This document shows positions 9,280-17,393 of a stretch of 64,000 nucleotides of DNA, in pieces; within the stretch, counting starts at the first letter, position 1; the number at the start of each line of letters is the position of its first letter. Below the pieces are notes generated by a model, which made no database searches, was not told the origin of the DNA, and worked only from the letters and a program-made list of their open reading frames with translations. Source of the DNA: Marininema mesophilum (GTDB lineage Bacteria; Bacillota; Bacilli; Thermoactinomycetales; DSM-45169); assembly GCF_900106775.1 (NCBI RefSeq), contig NZ_FNNQ01000012.1:59488-123487 (forward strand), read 5' to 3'. Made by a program: the position numbers and the translations under genes.

Positions 9280-10222
9280 GGAGATGAAAGCGCGGGATCT
9301 ACGCGTTAGTTGGCTACAAAAAATGGGGCCGTTAGCGGGTTTGCTACTAATCATTATTCTGCTATCGACGATTAGCCATGATTTTCTGAGTATGTCGAAT
9401 ATTTTCAACGTACTTCGACAAATTTCGATCAATGCTCTTCTCGCCTTTGGGATGACTCTGGTCATTTTGACAGGTGGGATTGATCTTTCGGTAGGATCGA
9501 TCCTTGCCCTATCTGGAGTGCTTACAGCAGGAATGATGGGAATGGGGATCGAGCCATGGTTAGCTTCATTGATCGGCATCATAGCTGGAGCTGTAATGGG
9601 ATCGATCAACGGTCTTTTGATTACGAAAGGAAGGGTTGCTCCCTTTATTGCTACTTTAGCTACCATGTCACTCTTTCGTGGATTAACGCTCGTCTATAGC
9701 GAAGGACGACCAATCATCAGTGATGATTATTCTTTTGTAATAATGGGACAAGGGTATTTTCTAGAAATTCCTATCCCAGTTATCTGGATTCTCATTTGCT
9801 TCTTTGTGCTAGGGTTCATCTTAAAAAATACTCCCTTCGGTCGCCATATCTATGCCCTGGGGGGGAATGAAGAGGCTGCCTTACTTGCAGGAATTCGAAC
9901 AGTTGGAGTGAAAGTTGCTGTCTATACCCTCAGTGGAATTTTTGCAGCCTTGGCAGGGATCATACTCACTGCTCGTCTTAGTTCCGCTCAGCCTACAATG
10001 GGGACAGGGTATGAACTTTCTGCTATCGCGGCAGTAGTCCTTGGGGGTACCAGTTTAACTGGAGGTAAGGGCTGGATTACTGGTACCCTAATCGGTGCTA
10101 TGATCATCGGTGTGCTAGATAATGGGTTAAATTTGCTAAACGTCTCTTCTTTTTATCAGCAGGTTGTTAAAGGTGCAGTCATCCTCATCGCGGTTTTATT
10201 GGATCGTTCGCAAAAAACGTGA
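9272..10222 (+). CDS. rbsC: Ribose ABC transporter permease
   Basis: The 316-aa polytopic membrane protein (about eight hydrophobic segments) carries the RbsC/AraH permease features: GMTLVILTGGIDLSVGS near residues 62-78, a loop NGLLITKGRVAPFIATLATM, and the C-terminal LGGTSLTGGKG near 255. It forms the membrane channel for ribose with RbsA. TTG 9272 is taken as the start because an AGGAGGGGG site sits 8 nt upstream; the in-frame ATG at 9284 has only a site that is too close. It overlaps rbsA and is followed 31 nt later by rbsB. Confidence 0.92.
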   Translation: MHREMKARDLRVSWLQKMGPLAGLLLIIILLSTISHDFLSMSNIFNVLRQISINALLAFGMTLVILTGGIDLSVGSILALSGVLTAGMMGMGIEPWLASLIGIIAGAVMGSINGLLITKGRVAPFIATLATMSLFRGLTLVYSEGRPIISDDYSFVIMGQGYFLEIPIPVIWILICFFVLGFILKNTPFGRHIYALGGNEEAALLAGIRTVGVKVAVYTLSGIFAALAGIILTARLSSAQPTMGTGYELSAIAAVVLGGTSLTGGKGWITGTLIGAMIIGVLDNGLNLLNVSSFYQQVVKGAVILIAVLLDRSQKT

Positions 10223-10253
10223 ATGGAATCAACATTTTCTCTAGGAGGTAAGA

Positions 10254-11174
10254 ATGATGAAGAAAATAAGTGGGTTCCTTATGGTTGCGTTGCTTGTATC
10301 GGGGATGTTAGTGGGATGTACATCAAAGTCTGCACTCGAGAACGAGAAGAAAGATAAAGAGTTGAAAGTAGGTTTCTCTCTTTCAACACTAAATAATCCA
10401 TTTTTCGTTAGCCTGCGCGATGGAGCACAAAAAGAAGCTAAGCAAAAAGGAGCAGAGCTAATTGTAGCAGACGCGCAAGATGATACAGCAAAACAAGCTA
10501 GCGATGTAGAAGATCTTATCCAGAAAAAAGTAGATATCCTGTTAATTAACCCTACGGATAGTAAGGCCGTTGCTGCGGCTATCCGGTCAGCAAACAAAGC
10601 AAAAATCCCTGTAATTACAGTGGATCGTGCAACAGAGGGAGGGAAGGTCCTCTCTCATATCGCTTCAGATAATGTTGAAGGTGGAAAGATGGCTGGAAAA
10701 TATATGCTCGATCAACTTGGGGATAAAGGGAAAGTGATTGAGTTGGAAGGAATCCCAGGAACAACTGCGGCTCGTGATCGTGGGCAAGGATTTCACAAAG
10801 CTCTTCAAGGCCATAACAAAGTGAAAATCCTAGCTTCCCAACCGGCAAACTTCGAACGAGCAAAGGGTCTTAGTGTGATGGAGAATCTATTGCAAAGAGA
10901 AAAGGATGTCCAGGCAGTGTTTGCTCATAATGATGAAATGGCTCTTGGCGCATTAGAGGCCATCCGTGCAGCAAAAAAAGAGATCATGGTTGTAGGGTTT
11001 GATGCTACAGAGGATGCTGTCAAGGCAGTGAAAAAAGGAACTCTATCAGCTACTATCGCCCAAAAACCAGAGGAAATTGGTAAACAAGCTGTGGATATCT
11101 CTATGAGAGCGTCCAAAGGAGAAAAGGTGAAAGAGTTTTATCCAGTATCACTGAAATTGGTGACGAAGAAGTAA
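10254..11174 (+). CDS. rbsB: Ribose-binding lipoprotein
   Basis: The substrate-binding subunit of the ribose importer, anchored to the outer face of the membrane. A lipoprotein signal peptide ends in the lipobox LVGC (Cys22), and the mature part is a type I periplasmic-binding fold with VGFSLSTLNNPFFVSLRDG, NPTDSKAV and FDATEDAV, closely matching RbsB. It has its own strong AGGAGGT site; ATG 10254 (spacing 4) and ATG 10257 (spacing 7) are both possible, the latter better placed. It is the last gene of the operon and runs into a very strong terminator. High-affinity ribose uptake is inferred from the whole operon. Confidence 0.93.
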   Translation: MMKKISGFLMVALLVSGMLVGCTSKSALENEKKDKELKVGFSLSTLNNPFFVSLRDGAQKEAKQKGAELIVADAQDDTAKQASDVEDLIQKKVDILLINPTDSKAVAAAIRSANKAKIPVITVDRATEGGKVLSHIASDNVEGGKMAGKYMLDQLGDKGKVIELEGIPGTTAARDRGQGFHKALQGHNKVKILASQPANFERAKGLSVMENLLQREKDVQAVFAHNDEMALGALEAIRAAKKEIMVVGFDATEDAVKAVKKGTLSATIAQKPEEIGKQAVDISMRASKGEKVKEFYPVSLKLVTKK

Positions 11175-11196
11175 GGGAATGAGCAAACATGTTTTG

Positions 11197-11250
11197 GAAC
11201 AACAAAAAAACCGCTCGGGTAGCCGAATCGGTTTTTTTGTTGTTCTTTAT
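11197..11250. terminator. Strong bidirectional terminator between rbsB and the next gene
   Basis: A 17-bp perfect stem (arms 11197-11213 and 11229-11245) with A and T tracts on its two sides and a small inner stem in the loop. It can end rbs transcription and that of the convergent minus-strand gene. Confidence 0.85.
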
Positions 11251-11264
11251 GTTGGTTAAGGGTC

Positions 11265-11651
11265 TTACTTAGGTACAGCTTTAATGTGGCCTTCCTGCTC
11301 CGTTGGTGCAACACGATGAACACGTTCTTTTAACTGCCTTGTTTCATTGAGGCTATGCCAGTCATTAAAAAGATTCCGTACCTGCTTCTCTGCTCGAGAA
11401 GCAAGTTTTTCACCTACAATCTCATGGAAACGATCTTCCATTGCATCAAGGATTTTTTCTTCACGAGAGTTTAGGCACATGACTATGATTTCACGTTCAC
11501 TTTGGGAAATTTCTAGTGGTTTGGATCCCAAAAAGGTCAACCTCCTCAAAAAAAATGCCATATAGTTAGTGTACATGAAATATTTCATTTGCGGAACCCA
11601 ATGATTATTTTGGATCTCTTGGTATTTATAAAGAGGTATAGGAATTTTCAT
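11265..11651 (-). CDS. Unrecognised 128-aa protein, weakly DUF2294-like
   Basis: I do not recognise this protein with confidence. It has a hydrophobic-aromatic N-terminal stretch (about residues 20-38, YFMYTNYMAFFLRR), a middle segment SQSEREIIVMCLNSREEKIL, and a charged helical C-terminal half (AMEDRFHEIVGEKLASRAEK). The order resembles the end of DUF2294 proteins but key residues are not clear. Transcription is monocistronic on the minus strand; AGAGAG lies 7 nt before the ATG. Its transcript ends at the shared terminator with rbsB. The start could also be one of the internal Met codons at residues 22, 26 or 31. Confidence 0.5.
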   Translation of the reverse strand: MKIPIPLYKYQEIQNNHWVPQMKYFMYTNYMAFFLRRLTFLGSKPLEISQSEREIIVMCLNSREEKILDAMEDRFHEIVGEKLASRAEKQVRNLFNDWHSLNETRQLKERVHRVAPTEQEGHIKAVPK

Positions 11652-11763
11652 CGTAATTCTCTCTAATATTTCAATAATGCGATTGGTAAAGTCGGTTTAT
11701 TGCTATCTAGTGAACCCTTAGGTATGATGAGAGAAAACGTAATGGTGGAAGGAGTGGAGTCTT

Positions 11764-12234
11764 TTGGCACGTGCTACTTTTGGAGCAGGCTGTTTCTGGG
11801 GCGTGGAGGAACTTTTTCGGAGGATCGAAGGTGTTACCGCTACCGCAGTCGGATACATGGGCGGGAAGAAGGAGAACCCCACCTATCAAGAGGTTTGTAC
11901 CGATAAAACAGGCCATGCTGAGGTAGTAGATATAGAGTTTGAGCCGTCCATTGTCTCCTATGAAGAGCTTTTAAATATATTTTGGGAGAATCACAACCCG
12001 ACGACACTCAATCGCCAAGGCCCGGACATGGGTAGCCAATACCGTTCAGTCGTCTTTTATCATACACCCGAGCAGATGGAAGCCGCCGAAAAAGCAAAAC
12101 GTGAACTGGATGCCTCAGGGAGCTGGAAAGATCCTATCGTTACTGTGATTGAAGAAGCTCCTACCTTTTATCGTGGAGAAGAATATCACCAACGTTACTT
12201 ACAAAAGAGAAGCCAGTCTTCCTGCCAGATTTGA
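11764..12234 (+). CDS. msrA: Peptide methionine-(S)-sulfoxide reductase
   Basis: MsrA repairs oxidised methionine in proteins. The catalytic motif GCFWG places the nucleophile at Cys10, and downstream the family motifs YMGG, TGHAEVV, HNPTTLNRQGPDMGSQYRS and FYRGEEYHQRYL are all present. A cysteine four residues from... the C-terminal tail (SSCQI) may act as the resolving residue. The start is TTG 11764 with GGAAGGAG nine nt upstream. It is monocistronic with a strong terminator directly after it. No msrB domain is fused and none is adjacent. Confidence 0.93.
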   Translation: MARATFGAGCFWGVEELFRRIEGVTATAVGYMGGKKENPTYQEVCTDKTGHAEVVDIEFEPSIVSYEELLNIFWENHNPTTLNRQGPDMGSQYRSVVFYHTPEQMEAAEKAKRELDASGSWKDPIVTVIEEAPTFYRGEEYHQRYLQKRSQSSCQI

Positions 12235-12240
12235 AACAAA

Positions 12241-12284
12241 AACAATCCCCGCTTCGCTGAATAGCGAAGCGGGGATTGTTTTGC
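12241..12284 (+). terminator. Intrinsic terminator of msrA
   Basis: An 18-bp perfect stem (12241-12258 and 12263-12280) with a 4-nt loop is followed by TTTTG. Confidence 0.88.
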
Positions 12285-12397
12285 TATACAATGGCAAGAG
12301 GCCAGATCGTAAGCAAAGAAAGAGCGATAAAGAACACATTGAACAGGGCGTTTAACCAAGGGAATGTAGTAAACCTAGATAGAAAGGGTCTCCCCAT
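12284..12397 (-). CDS. Possible 37-aa single-pass membrane peptide
   Basis: On the minus strand ATG 12397 is preceded by AAGGAGGAG at a normal distance. The 37 codons give a basic N-terminus (MGRPFLSRF) and a hydrophobic stretch from about residue 16 to the end (LFNVFFIALSLLTIWPLAIV). No family is recognised. The ribosome site lies in one arm of a hairpin (see 12398-12453), so translation could be controlled. Against it: the same hairpin with a T-run reads as a terminator on the plus strand, and there is no conservation evidence here. Confidence 0.4.
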   Translation of the reverse strand: MGRPFLSRFTTFPWLNALFNVFFIALSLLTIWPLAIV

Positions 12398-12453
12398 GAA
12401 ACCTCTCCTCCTTAAGACAAGGCATCCTTCCTTGTAAGGTATGGAGGGGCTTT
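12398..12453. other. Hairpin covering a ribosome binding site, or a plus-strand terminator
   Basis: An imperfect inverted repeat joins CCTCCTTAAGACAAGG and CCTTGTAAGGTATGGAGG. Read on the plus strand it ends in GGGGC-TTTTTT and looks like a terminator, although msrA already has one about 150 bases upstream. Read on the minus strand it buries the AAGGAGG of the 37-aa ORF. Confidence 0.45.
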
Positions 12454-12665
12454 TTTGCGGGTGCATCATATGAGAAGAATGTGCTCCTTAACGTGTCAGC
12501 GTGTTGTATTGTATGCCAGGGCTGTTGATTAACCAGATATTTGGATAACAAATACACCTGACTATATGTTATCATTGGAACTTAATTTATATATTAAACA
12601 AACAATTTTCTATGGAAATAAGTAGACAGACACTTTAGAGTCGTTCTAGTTGAAAGGGTGAGTTT

Positions 12666-13286
12666 TTGTTGACATGGATGACTGATTCATTGGAGTTTTT
12701 GAAGGGTTTTCTTCGCGCGCCTCGTCAAGTAGGGAGTATTATTCCTAGCTCTCCTTTTCTTGTTCGTTCGATGCTGAATGTCGTCGATAGGGAAAAAATG
12801 GATACGGTGGTGGAGTTGGGGGCGGGTACTGGTGTCATTACTAAATCATTGATTCGTCAATTATCGTCAGATGCACAACTATACATTTTTGAAAAAGATC
12901 CAAGGTTATGTTTCTTATTGGAACAGGAATTTCCTGAGCTTTATTTGACAACCAATGCAGAAGAGTTGGGACGTGTGCTGAACCAGTATGGGAATGGACA
13001 CGCCGATATCATCCTTTCTTCGCTCCCCTTTGCTAATTTTCCACAAGCGAAACGTACTGAGATATTGGATCAGATTCAGGCACATCTATCTCCTGATGGA
13101 GTTTTTGTCGCTTATCAGTATTCTTTACAGATGAAGTCACTATTACAGAGGCGTTTTCGCAGTGTTGAAGTCAAATTTGTTCCTTTGAACATTCCTTCGG
13201 CATTTGTATACGTGTGTAAAGAACCATATGAAAGGGTAATGAGGGTTAACGGTGAGCAATTAGTGGAACAGTTAAATGTAGGTTGA
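12666..13286 (+). CDS. Class I SAM-dependent methyltransferase (phospholipid/rRNA-methylase-like)
   Basis: The 206-aa protein has an N-terminal FLKGFLRAPRQVGSIIPSS followed by a Rossmann methyltransferase core with VVELGAGTG (residues about 48-56) and FEKD (acidic loop for the ribose of SAM), then a motif SSLPFANF near residue 117 in the place of the catalytic NPPY-type loop. This arrangement is that of phospholipid N-methyltransferase/KsgA-like proteins; the true substrate is not known. TTG codons at 12666 and 12669 follow an AAGGGTGAG site; ATG 12678 is an alternative. It precedes trxB but has no obvious link to it. Confidence 0.7.
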   Translation: MLTWMTDSLEFLKGFLRAPRQVGSIIPSSPFLVRSMLNVVDREKMDTVVELGAGTGVITKSLIRQLSSDAQLYIFEKDPRLCFLLEQEFPELYLTTNAEELGRVLNQYGNGHADIILSSLPFANFPQAKRTEILDQIQAHLSPDGVFVAYQYSLQMKSLLQRRFRSVEVKFVPLNIPSAFVYVCKEPYERVMRVNGEQLVEQLNVG

Positions 13287-13309
13287 TTATACAAGGGAGT
13301 TACCGATAT

Positions 13310-13338
13310 TTACAATAGGTACCCCTACCGGGTATAAT
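13310..13338 (+). promoter_or_regulatory. trxB promoter with an overlapping CsoR/CstR-like dyad
   Basis: TATAAT at 13333-13338 is preceded at 17 bp by a poor -35 (TTACAA). The dyad TACCC-N5-GGGTA (13320-13334) covers the spacer and enters the -10 box. AT-flanked C/G tracts of this form are typical operators of the CsoR/CstR/FrmR repressor family, so copper- or sulfur-species-dependent control of trxB is possible; this is inference. Confidence 0.45.
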
Positions 13339-13387
13339 ATCACAAAGAGTGGTTTTTGACGTGTAATGAGGAGGTTGAAAATAAACT

Positions 13388-14338
13388 ATGCATAAAGTAA
13401 TTATTCTAGGTACTGGCCCAGCTGGATTGACAGCAGCGATCTATCTTGCCCGTGCTAATATGGCTCCTGTGGTTATTGAAGGTCCAGAACCAGGTGGTCA
13501 ACTAACAACAACAACAGATGTAGAAAACTTCCCGGGTTTTCCAGATGGAATTATGGGACCAGAATTAATGGATAACATGCGTAAGCAGGCAGAACGCTTT
13601 GGAGCAGAGTTTAAAAGAGGGTGGGTTACAGAAGTCGATCTCTCTAAGCGGCCGTTCACCCTTTCAGTGGATAGTTTGGGAGAGGTAAAAACGGAAGCGC
13701 TTGTTCTCTCTACCGGTGCATCAGCGAAGCTCTTAGGAATTCCTGGAGAGAAAGCGAATATGGGACAAGGGGTTTCTACTTGTGCGACCTGTGATGGATT
13801 TTTCTATCGTGGTAAAAAGATCGCAGTCATCGGTGGTGGGGATTCTGCAATGGAAGAGGCTACCTTTCTGACCAAATTCGCCTCGGAGGTCACCGTGGTT
13901 CATCGTCGTGAAGAACTACGTGCCTCAAAAATTATGCAGGATCGTGCACGTGAAAACGAAAAGGTGAAATGGGCCTTAAATCGAACTCCGATTGAAGTAG
14001 TGAAAAAGGATGAGGGTGGAGTAAAAGGGCTGAAAGTAAAGAACAGCGAAACGGGTAAAGAAGAACTAATCGAAGTGGATGGGATCTTCATTGCCATTGG
14101 CCACAATCCGAATACTAAGTTCCTTGGCGGTCAAGTAACCATGGATGAACTAGGCTATATCGAGGTAGAGCCTGGTACAACCAAAACCAGTGTCGAGGGT
14201 GTATTCGCTTGTGGTGACGTGCAGGATCATATCTATCGGCAAGCAATTACTGCTGCTGGTACGGGTTGTATGGCAGCGATGGATACGGAGAAATTCCTGG
14301 AGGGTGAGGCTGTGATTGATTGGAGCCAAAGCCTTTAA
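13388..14338 (+). CDS. trxB: Thioredoxin reductase
   Basis: This 316-aa flavoprotein reduces thioredoxin with NADPH. It shows the FAD-binding GTGPAGLTAAIY at the N-terminus, the redox-active CATC motif (Cys132, Cys135), the NADPH-binding GGGDSAMEEA and HRR (HRREELRASK), and the C-terminal FACGDVQDHIYRQ motif. Length and order match low-molecular-weight TrxB. A GGAGG site sits upstream of ATG 13388, and the gene has its own promoter and terminator. The unusual GC-rich dyad in the promoter suggests control by a thiol- or metal-sensing repressor. Confidence 0.96.
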   Translation: MHKVIILGTGPAGLTAAIYLARANMAPVVIEGPEPGGQLTTTTDVENFPGFPDGIMGPELMDNMRKQAERFGAEFKRGWVTEVDLSKRPFTLSVDSLGEVKTEALVLSTGASAKLLGIPGEKANMGQGVSTCATCDGFFYRGKKIAVIGGGDSAMEEATFLTKFASEVTVVHRREELRASKIMQDRARENEKVKWALNRTPIEVVKKDEGGVKGLKVKNSETGKEELIEVDGIFIAIGHNPNTKFLGGQVTMDELGYIEVEPGTTKTSVEGVFACGDVQDHIYRQAITAAGTGCMAAMDTEKFLEGEAVIDWSQSL

Positions 14339-14356
14339 GTATAGTCATGAATAATC

Positions 14357-14405
14357 AAAAAGAGTCTGTCCAAGGTGTGTGAGTACTTTGGGCAGGCTCT
14401 TTTTA
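14357..14405. terminator. Terminator between convergent trxB and menA
   Basis: The 17-nt arms AAAAAGAGTCTGTCCAA and TTGGGCAGGCTCTTTTT pair with one G-T, with A and T tracts on the two sides, so the hairpin can serve both genes. Confidence 0.8.
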
Positions 14406-14433
14406 GATCGTACCTATAGGTGATGGAAGAGTG

Positions 14434-15336
14434 TTAAAGGATTAGGGCATCTAATGTGAGTCCAATAGCGAGTAAAATACCAAACAGTGAATTTAACTGT
14501 GCAGTTGCTCCCATTGCTGGCATCATTTCCACATTGGTACGACGACCAGCAAACCCCTGTACTGCGCCTACTGCCTTGGTCACACTGAGCAGGACGAGTA
14601 ATAGAGTAGGAGAGAATAAACCGAGGATGACTAAAGCAATCACCCAGAGGTAAGAGACGATAAACATCCCCGCAAGGAAGCGGACGGCCCCTTCATGCCC
14701 AAGGAGGATCGCAAGGGTTTTTCGTCCATTTTTTTTGTCGCCTTCACGGTCGCGGATGTTGTTCGCCATCAGGATCGCGCCTACAAGAATAGAAGTGGGG
14801 ATCGAGATGAGGATGCTTAATTGTGTGATCGCATCCGTCTGGATAAAAAAAGCGATTTGGATGATGATCAGACCCATGAAAAATCCAGCTACACCTTCAC
14901 CGAAGGGAGTATAAGCAATTGGCCATGGCCCTCCAGTATAAAAGTATCCTGCTGCGATACAGATTACACCGATGACTGCGAGCCACCAACTAGTAGCACT
15001 ACAGATATAGATGCCGAGCAGTACGGCAATCACACAACAGGTAATGGCGATATTCATCACGGTTTGCGGAGAAATTCCATACCGGACGATAGCACCACCG
15101 ATGCCTACAGAGTCTTTATTATCCAGCCCCCGTTTGTAATCGTAGTACTCATTAAACATGTTGGTGGCACACTGAATCAAAACTGAGGCGAGCAACATGG
15201 CAAGAAAGAGTGGGAGTTGAATTTCGTTGATTTCAAGGGCGAGTGCTGTTCCTATTAAAACAGGGACGAAGGAGGCAGTTAAGGTATGGGGGCGTAATAA
15301 CTGCCACCAGACTCGCCATCTAGCGTGTTGGTTCAA
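14434..15336 (-). CDS. menA: 1,4-dihydroxy-2-naphthoate polyprenyltransferase
   Basis: MenA attaches the isoprenoid tail to 1,4-dihydroxy-2-naphthoate in the membrane, giving demethylmenaquinone. The 300-aa polytopic protein has the two aspartate-rich prenyltransferase motifs: NMFNEYYDYKRGLD (about residues 68-81) and NNIRDREGDKKNGRKT (about 190). I place the start at TTG 15336, because a clear AAGGAGAG lies 6 nt upstream; an open frame extends to a TTG at 15363, but the ribosome site would then be inside the gene. It is divergent from menD, so the two share the 236-base region between them. No menF gene lies in that gap. Confidence 0.9.
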   Translation of the reverse strand: MNQHARWRVWWQLLRPHTLTASFVPVLIGTALALEINEIQLPLFLAMLLASVLIQCATNMFNEYYDYKRGLDNKDSVGIGGAIVRYGISPQTVMNIAITCCVIAVLLGIYICSATSWWLAVIGVICIAAGYFYTGGPWPIAYTPFGEGVAGFFMGLIIIQIAFFIQTDAITQLSILISIPTSILVGAILMANNIRDREGDKKNGRKTLAILLGHEGAVRFLAGMFIVSYLWVIALVILGLFSPTLLLVLLSVTKAVGAVQGFAGRRTNVEMMPAMGATAQLNSLFGILLAIGLTLDALIL

Positions 15337-15572
15337 GGGAATCTCTCCTTTAGGATTCAGCAAGGAAAAGTAGGTGCAACTGAACGAAAACCATTATACC
15401 TCTCTCCTCTCCTTCTGGAAACTCTGTAATAGAAAGAACGACTTGGATCAACCATTCTCCCTTTGTAGAAATGAATACTCCATTCCTGTATACTGGAGGT
15501 GGCGTAAACTCGGATAAGAAAACGAGAGGTTTTCTCGAGAGAAGAAATTATCGAGAAGGCGAAGGGGAGTAG

Positions 15573-17393
15573 TTGGTCCCTTGCTATCAGTATTGGGAGA
15601 TGGGATTGTTGCAAGATTATATCGTAGATTTGACAGGTTATACGGGGGCCTTCGTCGATGAATTAGTGATGAGTGGTGTCACTGAGGTGATTATAAGTCC
15701 AGGCTCCCGTTCGACACCATTGGCGATGGTCATGGCGAACCATCCAGGCCTTAATATAAAAATGCATGTAGATGAGAGATCGGCTGGTTTTTTTGCCCTG
15801 GGTTTGGCGAAGGCTTCCAGGAAACCGGTTGCATTGTTATGTACATCAGGGACAGCAGCAGCCAATTATTATCCCGCTGTGGTTGAAGCGAAGCTCGCTC
15901 GCGTACCCTTAGTTGTATTGACGTCAGATCGCCCTCATGAATTAAGGGATGTGGGTGCTCCGCAGGCCATTGATCAGCTGGGGATGTTTGGCTCCCATGT
16001 CAAGTGGTTTGCGGAGATGGCTTTACCAGAAGCTTCAGCATCTATGCTTCGTTATGCTCGAACGATGGCAGCCCGTGCAACCAAAACGGCATCCATAGGT
16101 CCCGCAGGACCTGTCCACCTCAACTTTCCTTTTCGTGAACCATTGGTACCCGATGTAACATCACAAGGTATGTTCACAGGCGGGAGACGATCTAGTAAAA
16201 GGGATTTTTATATTCACATCACTACAGGGGACCGCAAACTAGATTCCTTTATTTTGGATGAATGGGCTAGTGAATTAGCAGAGGTTGAGAGAGGTTTAAT
16301 TATCTGTGGACCCCAGGAAGATCCTTTACTAGGCAAAGCTCTTGTTCACTTAGCGGAGTCTCTCCGCTGGCCAATCTTGGCAGACCCGTTATCTCAACTG
16401 CGTCGCGGGGAGCATAAAAATGGATGGGTGATAGATAGCTATGATGCTTTTCTTCGCCATCCAGTGATCAAGGAACGCGCTGTGCCAGAGGTGGTGATCC
16501 GTTTTGGTGCGATGCCTGTTTCAAAAGCCCTTCTCTTATTCCTGGGGCAGTTTCGCGATTGTCGTCAACTTGTTGTAGATCCGGATGGTGGTTGGCGGGA
16601 ACCTACATTATCTGCGACAGAGATGATTTATAGTGATCCCGACCATTTTGCTAAAGAAGTGGCGAAGCGGGTATCAGCCATCGATCCAAAAAGACAGGGC
16701 AACTGGTCTGAGAATCTACTTGAATTAGATGCGCGAACGCGAGCAGGAATGGTTGCTAGTAGTGTTCAGATAGAGGGACTCTTTGAAGGGCGGGTATTTA
16801 CTGAATTAGGAAAAACCATGCCTGATGGAAGTTTACTCTTTACTGGGAATAGCATGCCTGTGAGGGATATGGATAGCTTCTTCACTAAAGAAGGCGCGAT
16901 GGTATGGGGAATGGCCAATCGTGGAGCCAATGGCATCGATGGGGTGACTTCAACAGCCTTGGGTGCTGCATTAGTCCAATCGCCGACGGTGCTCGTCCTG
17001 GGGGACCTTTCTTTTTATCACGATCTAAATGGGCTTCTTGCTGCTAAGCTTCATACCATCAATATCACCATTATTGTTATCAATAATGGTGGAGGGGGGA
17101 TCTTCTCCTTCCTGCCCCAGGCGAAAGAGGCGGATCAAGTTGCCTTTGAAACGTTGTTTGGTACTCCGCTTGGATTGGATTATGAGCCTGTAATTACTAT
17201 GTATGGTGGCTCCTTTACGCGTATTTCCAGTTGGGAGGAGTTCCATAATGCATTGCAAAAAAGCATGGATGGTAAAGGGATGCACGTCATCGAGATTCCC
17301 ACCGATCGTACTGATAATGTATCCACTCATCGCGCCATCTGGGAAAATGTTCATCAATCCTTGGATCCATGGCTGGCAGAGGTGAGTTTCTGA
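15573..17393 (+). CDS. menD: SEPHCHC synthase (2-oxoglutarate decarboxylase-type)
   Basis: MenD joins isochorismate and 2-oxoglutarate with thiamine diphosphate, the first committed step towards menaquinone. The roughly 600-aa protein shows the N-terminal SPGSRSTPLAM, DERSAGFFALG and CTSGTAAANYYPAV, and the C-terminal thiamine-diphosphate motif with GDLSFYHDLNGL and NNGGGGIFSFLP. TTG 15573 follows AAGGGGAG closely; ATG 15600 is an alternative start nine codons later. It overlaps menH at TGATG, so the two are coupled. In Bacillus menF precedes menD; here it does not. Confidence 0.94.
   Translation: MVPCYQYWEMGLLQDYIVDLTGYTGAFVDELVMSGVTEVIISPGSRSTPLAMVMANHPGLNIKMHVDERSAGFFALGLAKASRKPVALLCTSGTAAANYYPAVVEAKLARVPLVVLTSDRPHELRDVGAPQAIDQLGMFGSHVKWFAEMALPEASASMLRYARTMAARATKTASIGPAGPVHLNFPFREPLVPDVTSQGMFTGGRRSSKRDFYIHITTGDRKLDSFILDEWASELAEVERGLIICGPQEDPLLGKALVHLAESLRWPILADPLSQLRRGEHKNGWVIDSYDAFLRHPVIKERAVPEVVIRFGAMPVSKALLLFLGQFRDCRQLVVDPDGGWREPTLSATEMIYSDPDHFAKEVAKRVSAIDPKRQGNWSENLLELDARTRAGMVASSVQIEGLFEGRVFTELGKTMPDGSLLFTGNSMPVRDMDSFFTKEGAMVWGMANRGANGIDGVTSTALGAALVQSPTVLVLGDLSFYHDLNGLLAAKLHTINITIIVINNGGGGIFSFLPQAKEADQVAFETLFGTPLGLDYEPVITMYGGSFTRISSWEEFHNALQKSMDGKGMHVIEIPTDRTDNVSTHRAIWENVHQSLDPWLAEVSF

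Noticed and set aside
9253..9666. Minus-strand frame of 137 codons within rbsC
   Set aside because: Low-complexity Pro/Ile/Thr composition from the reverse of membrane helix codons; rbsC is certain.
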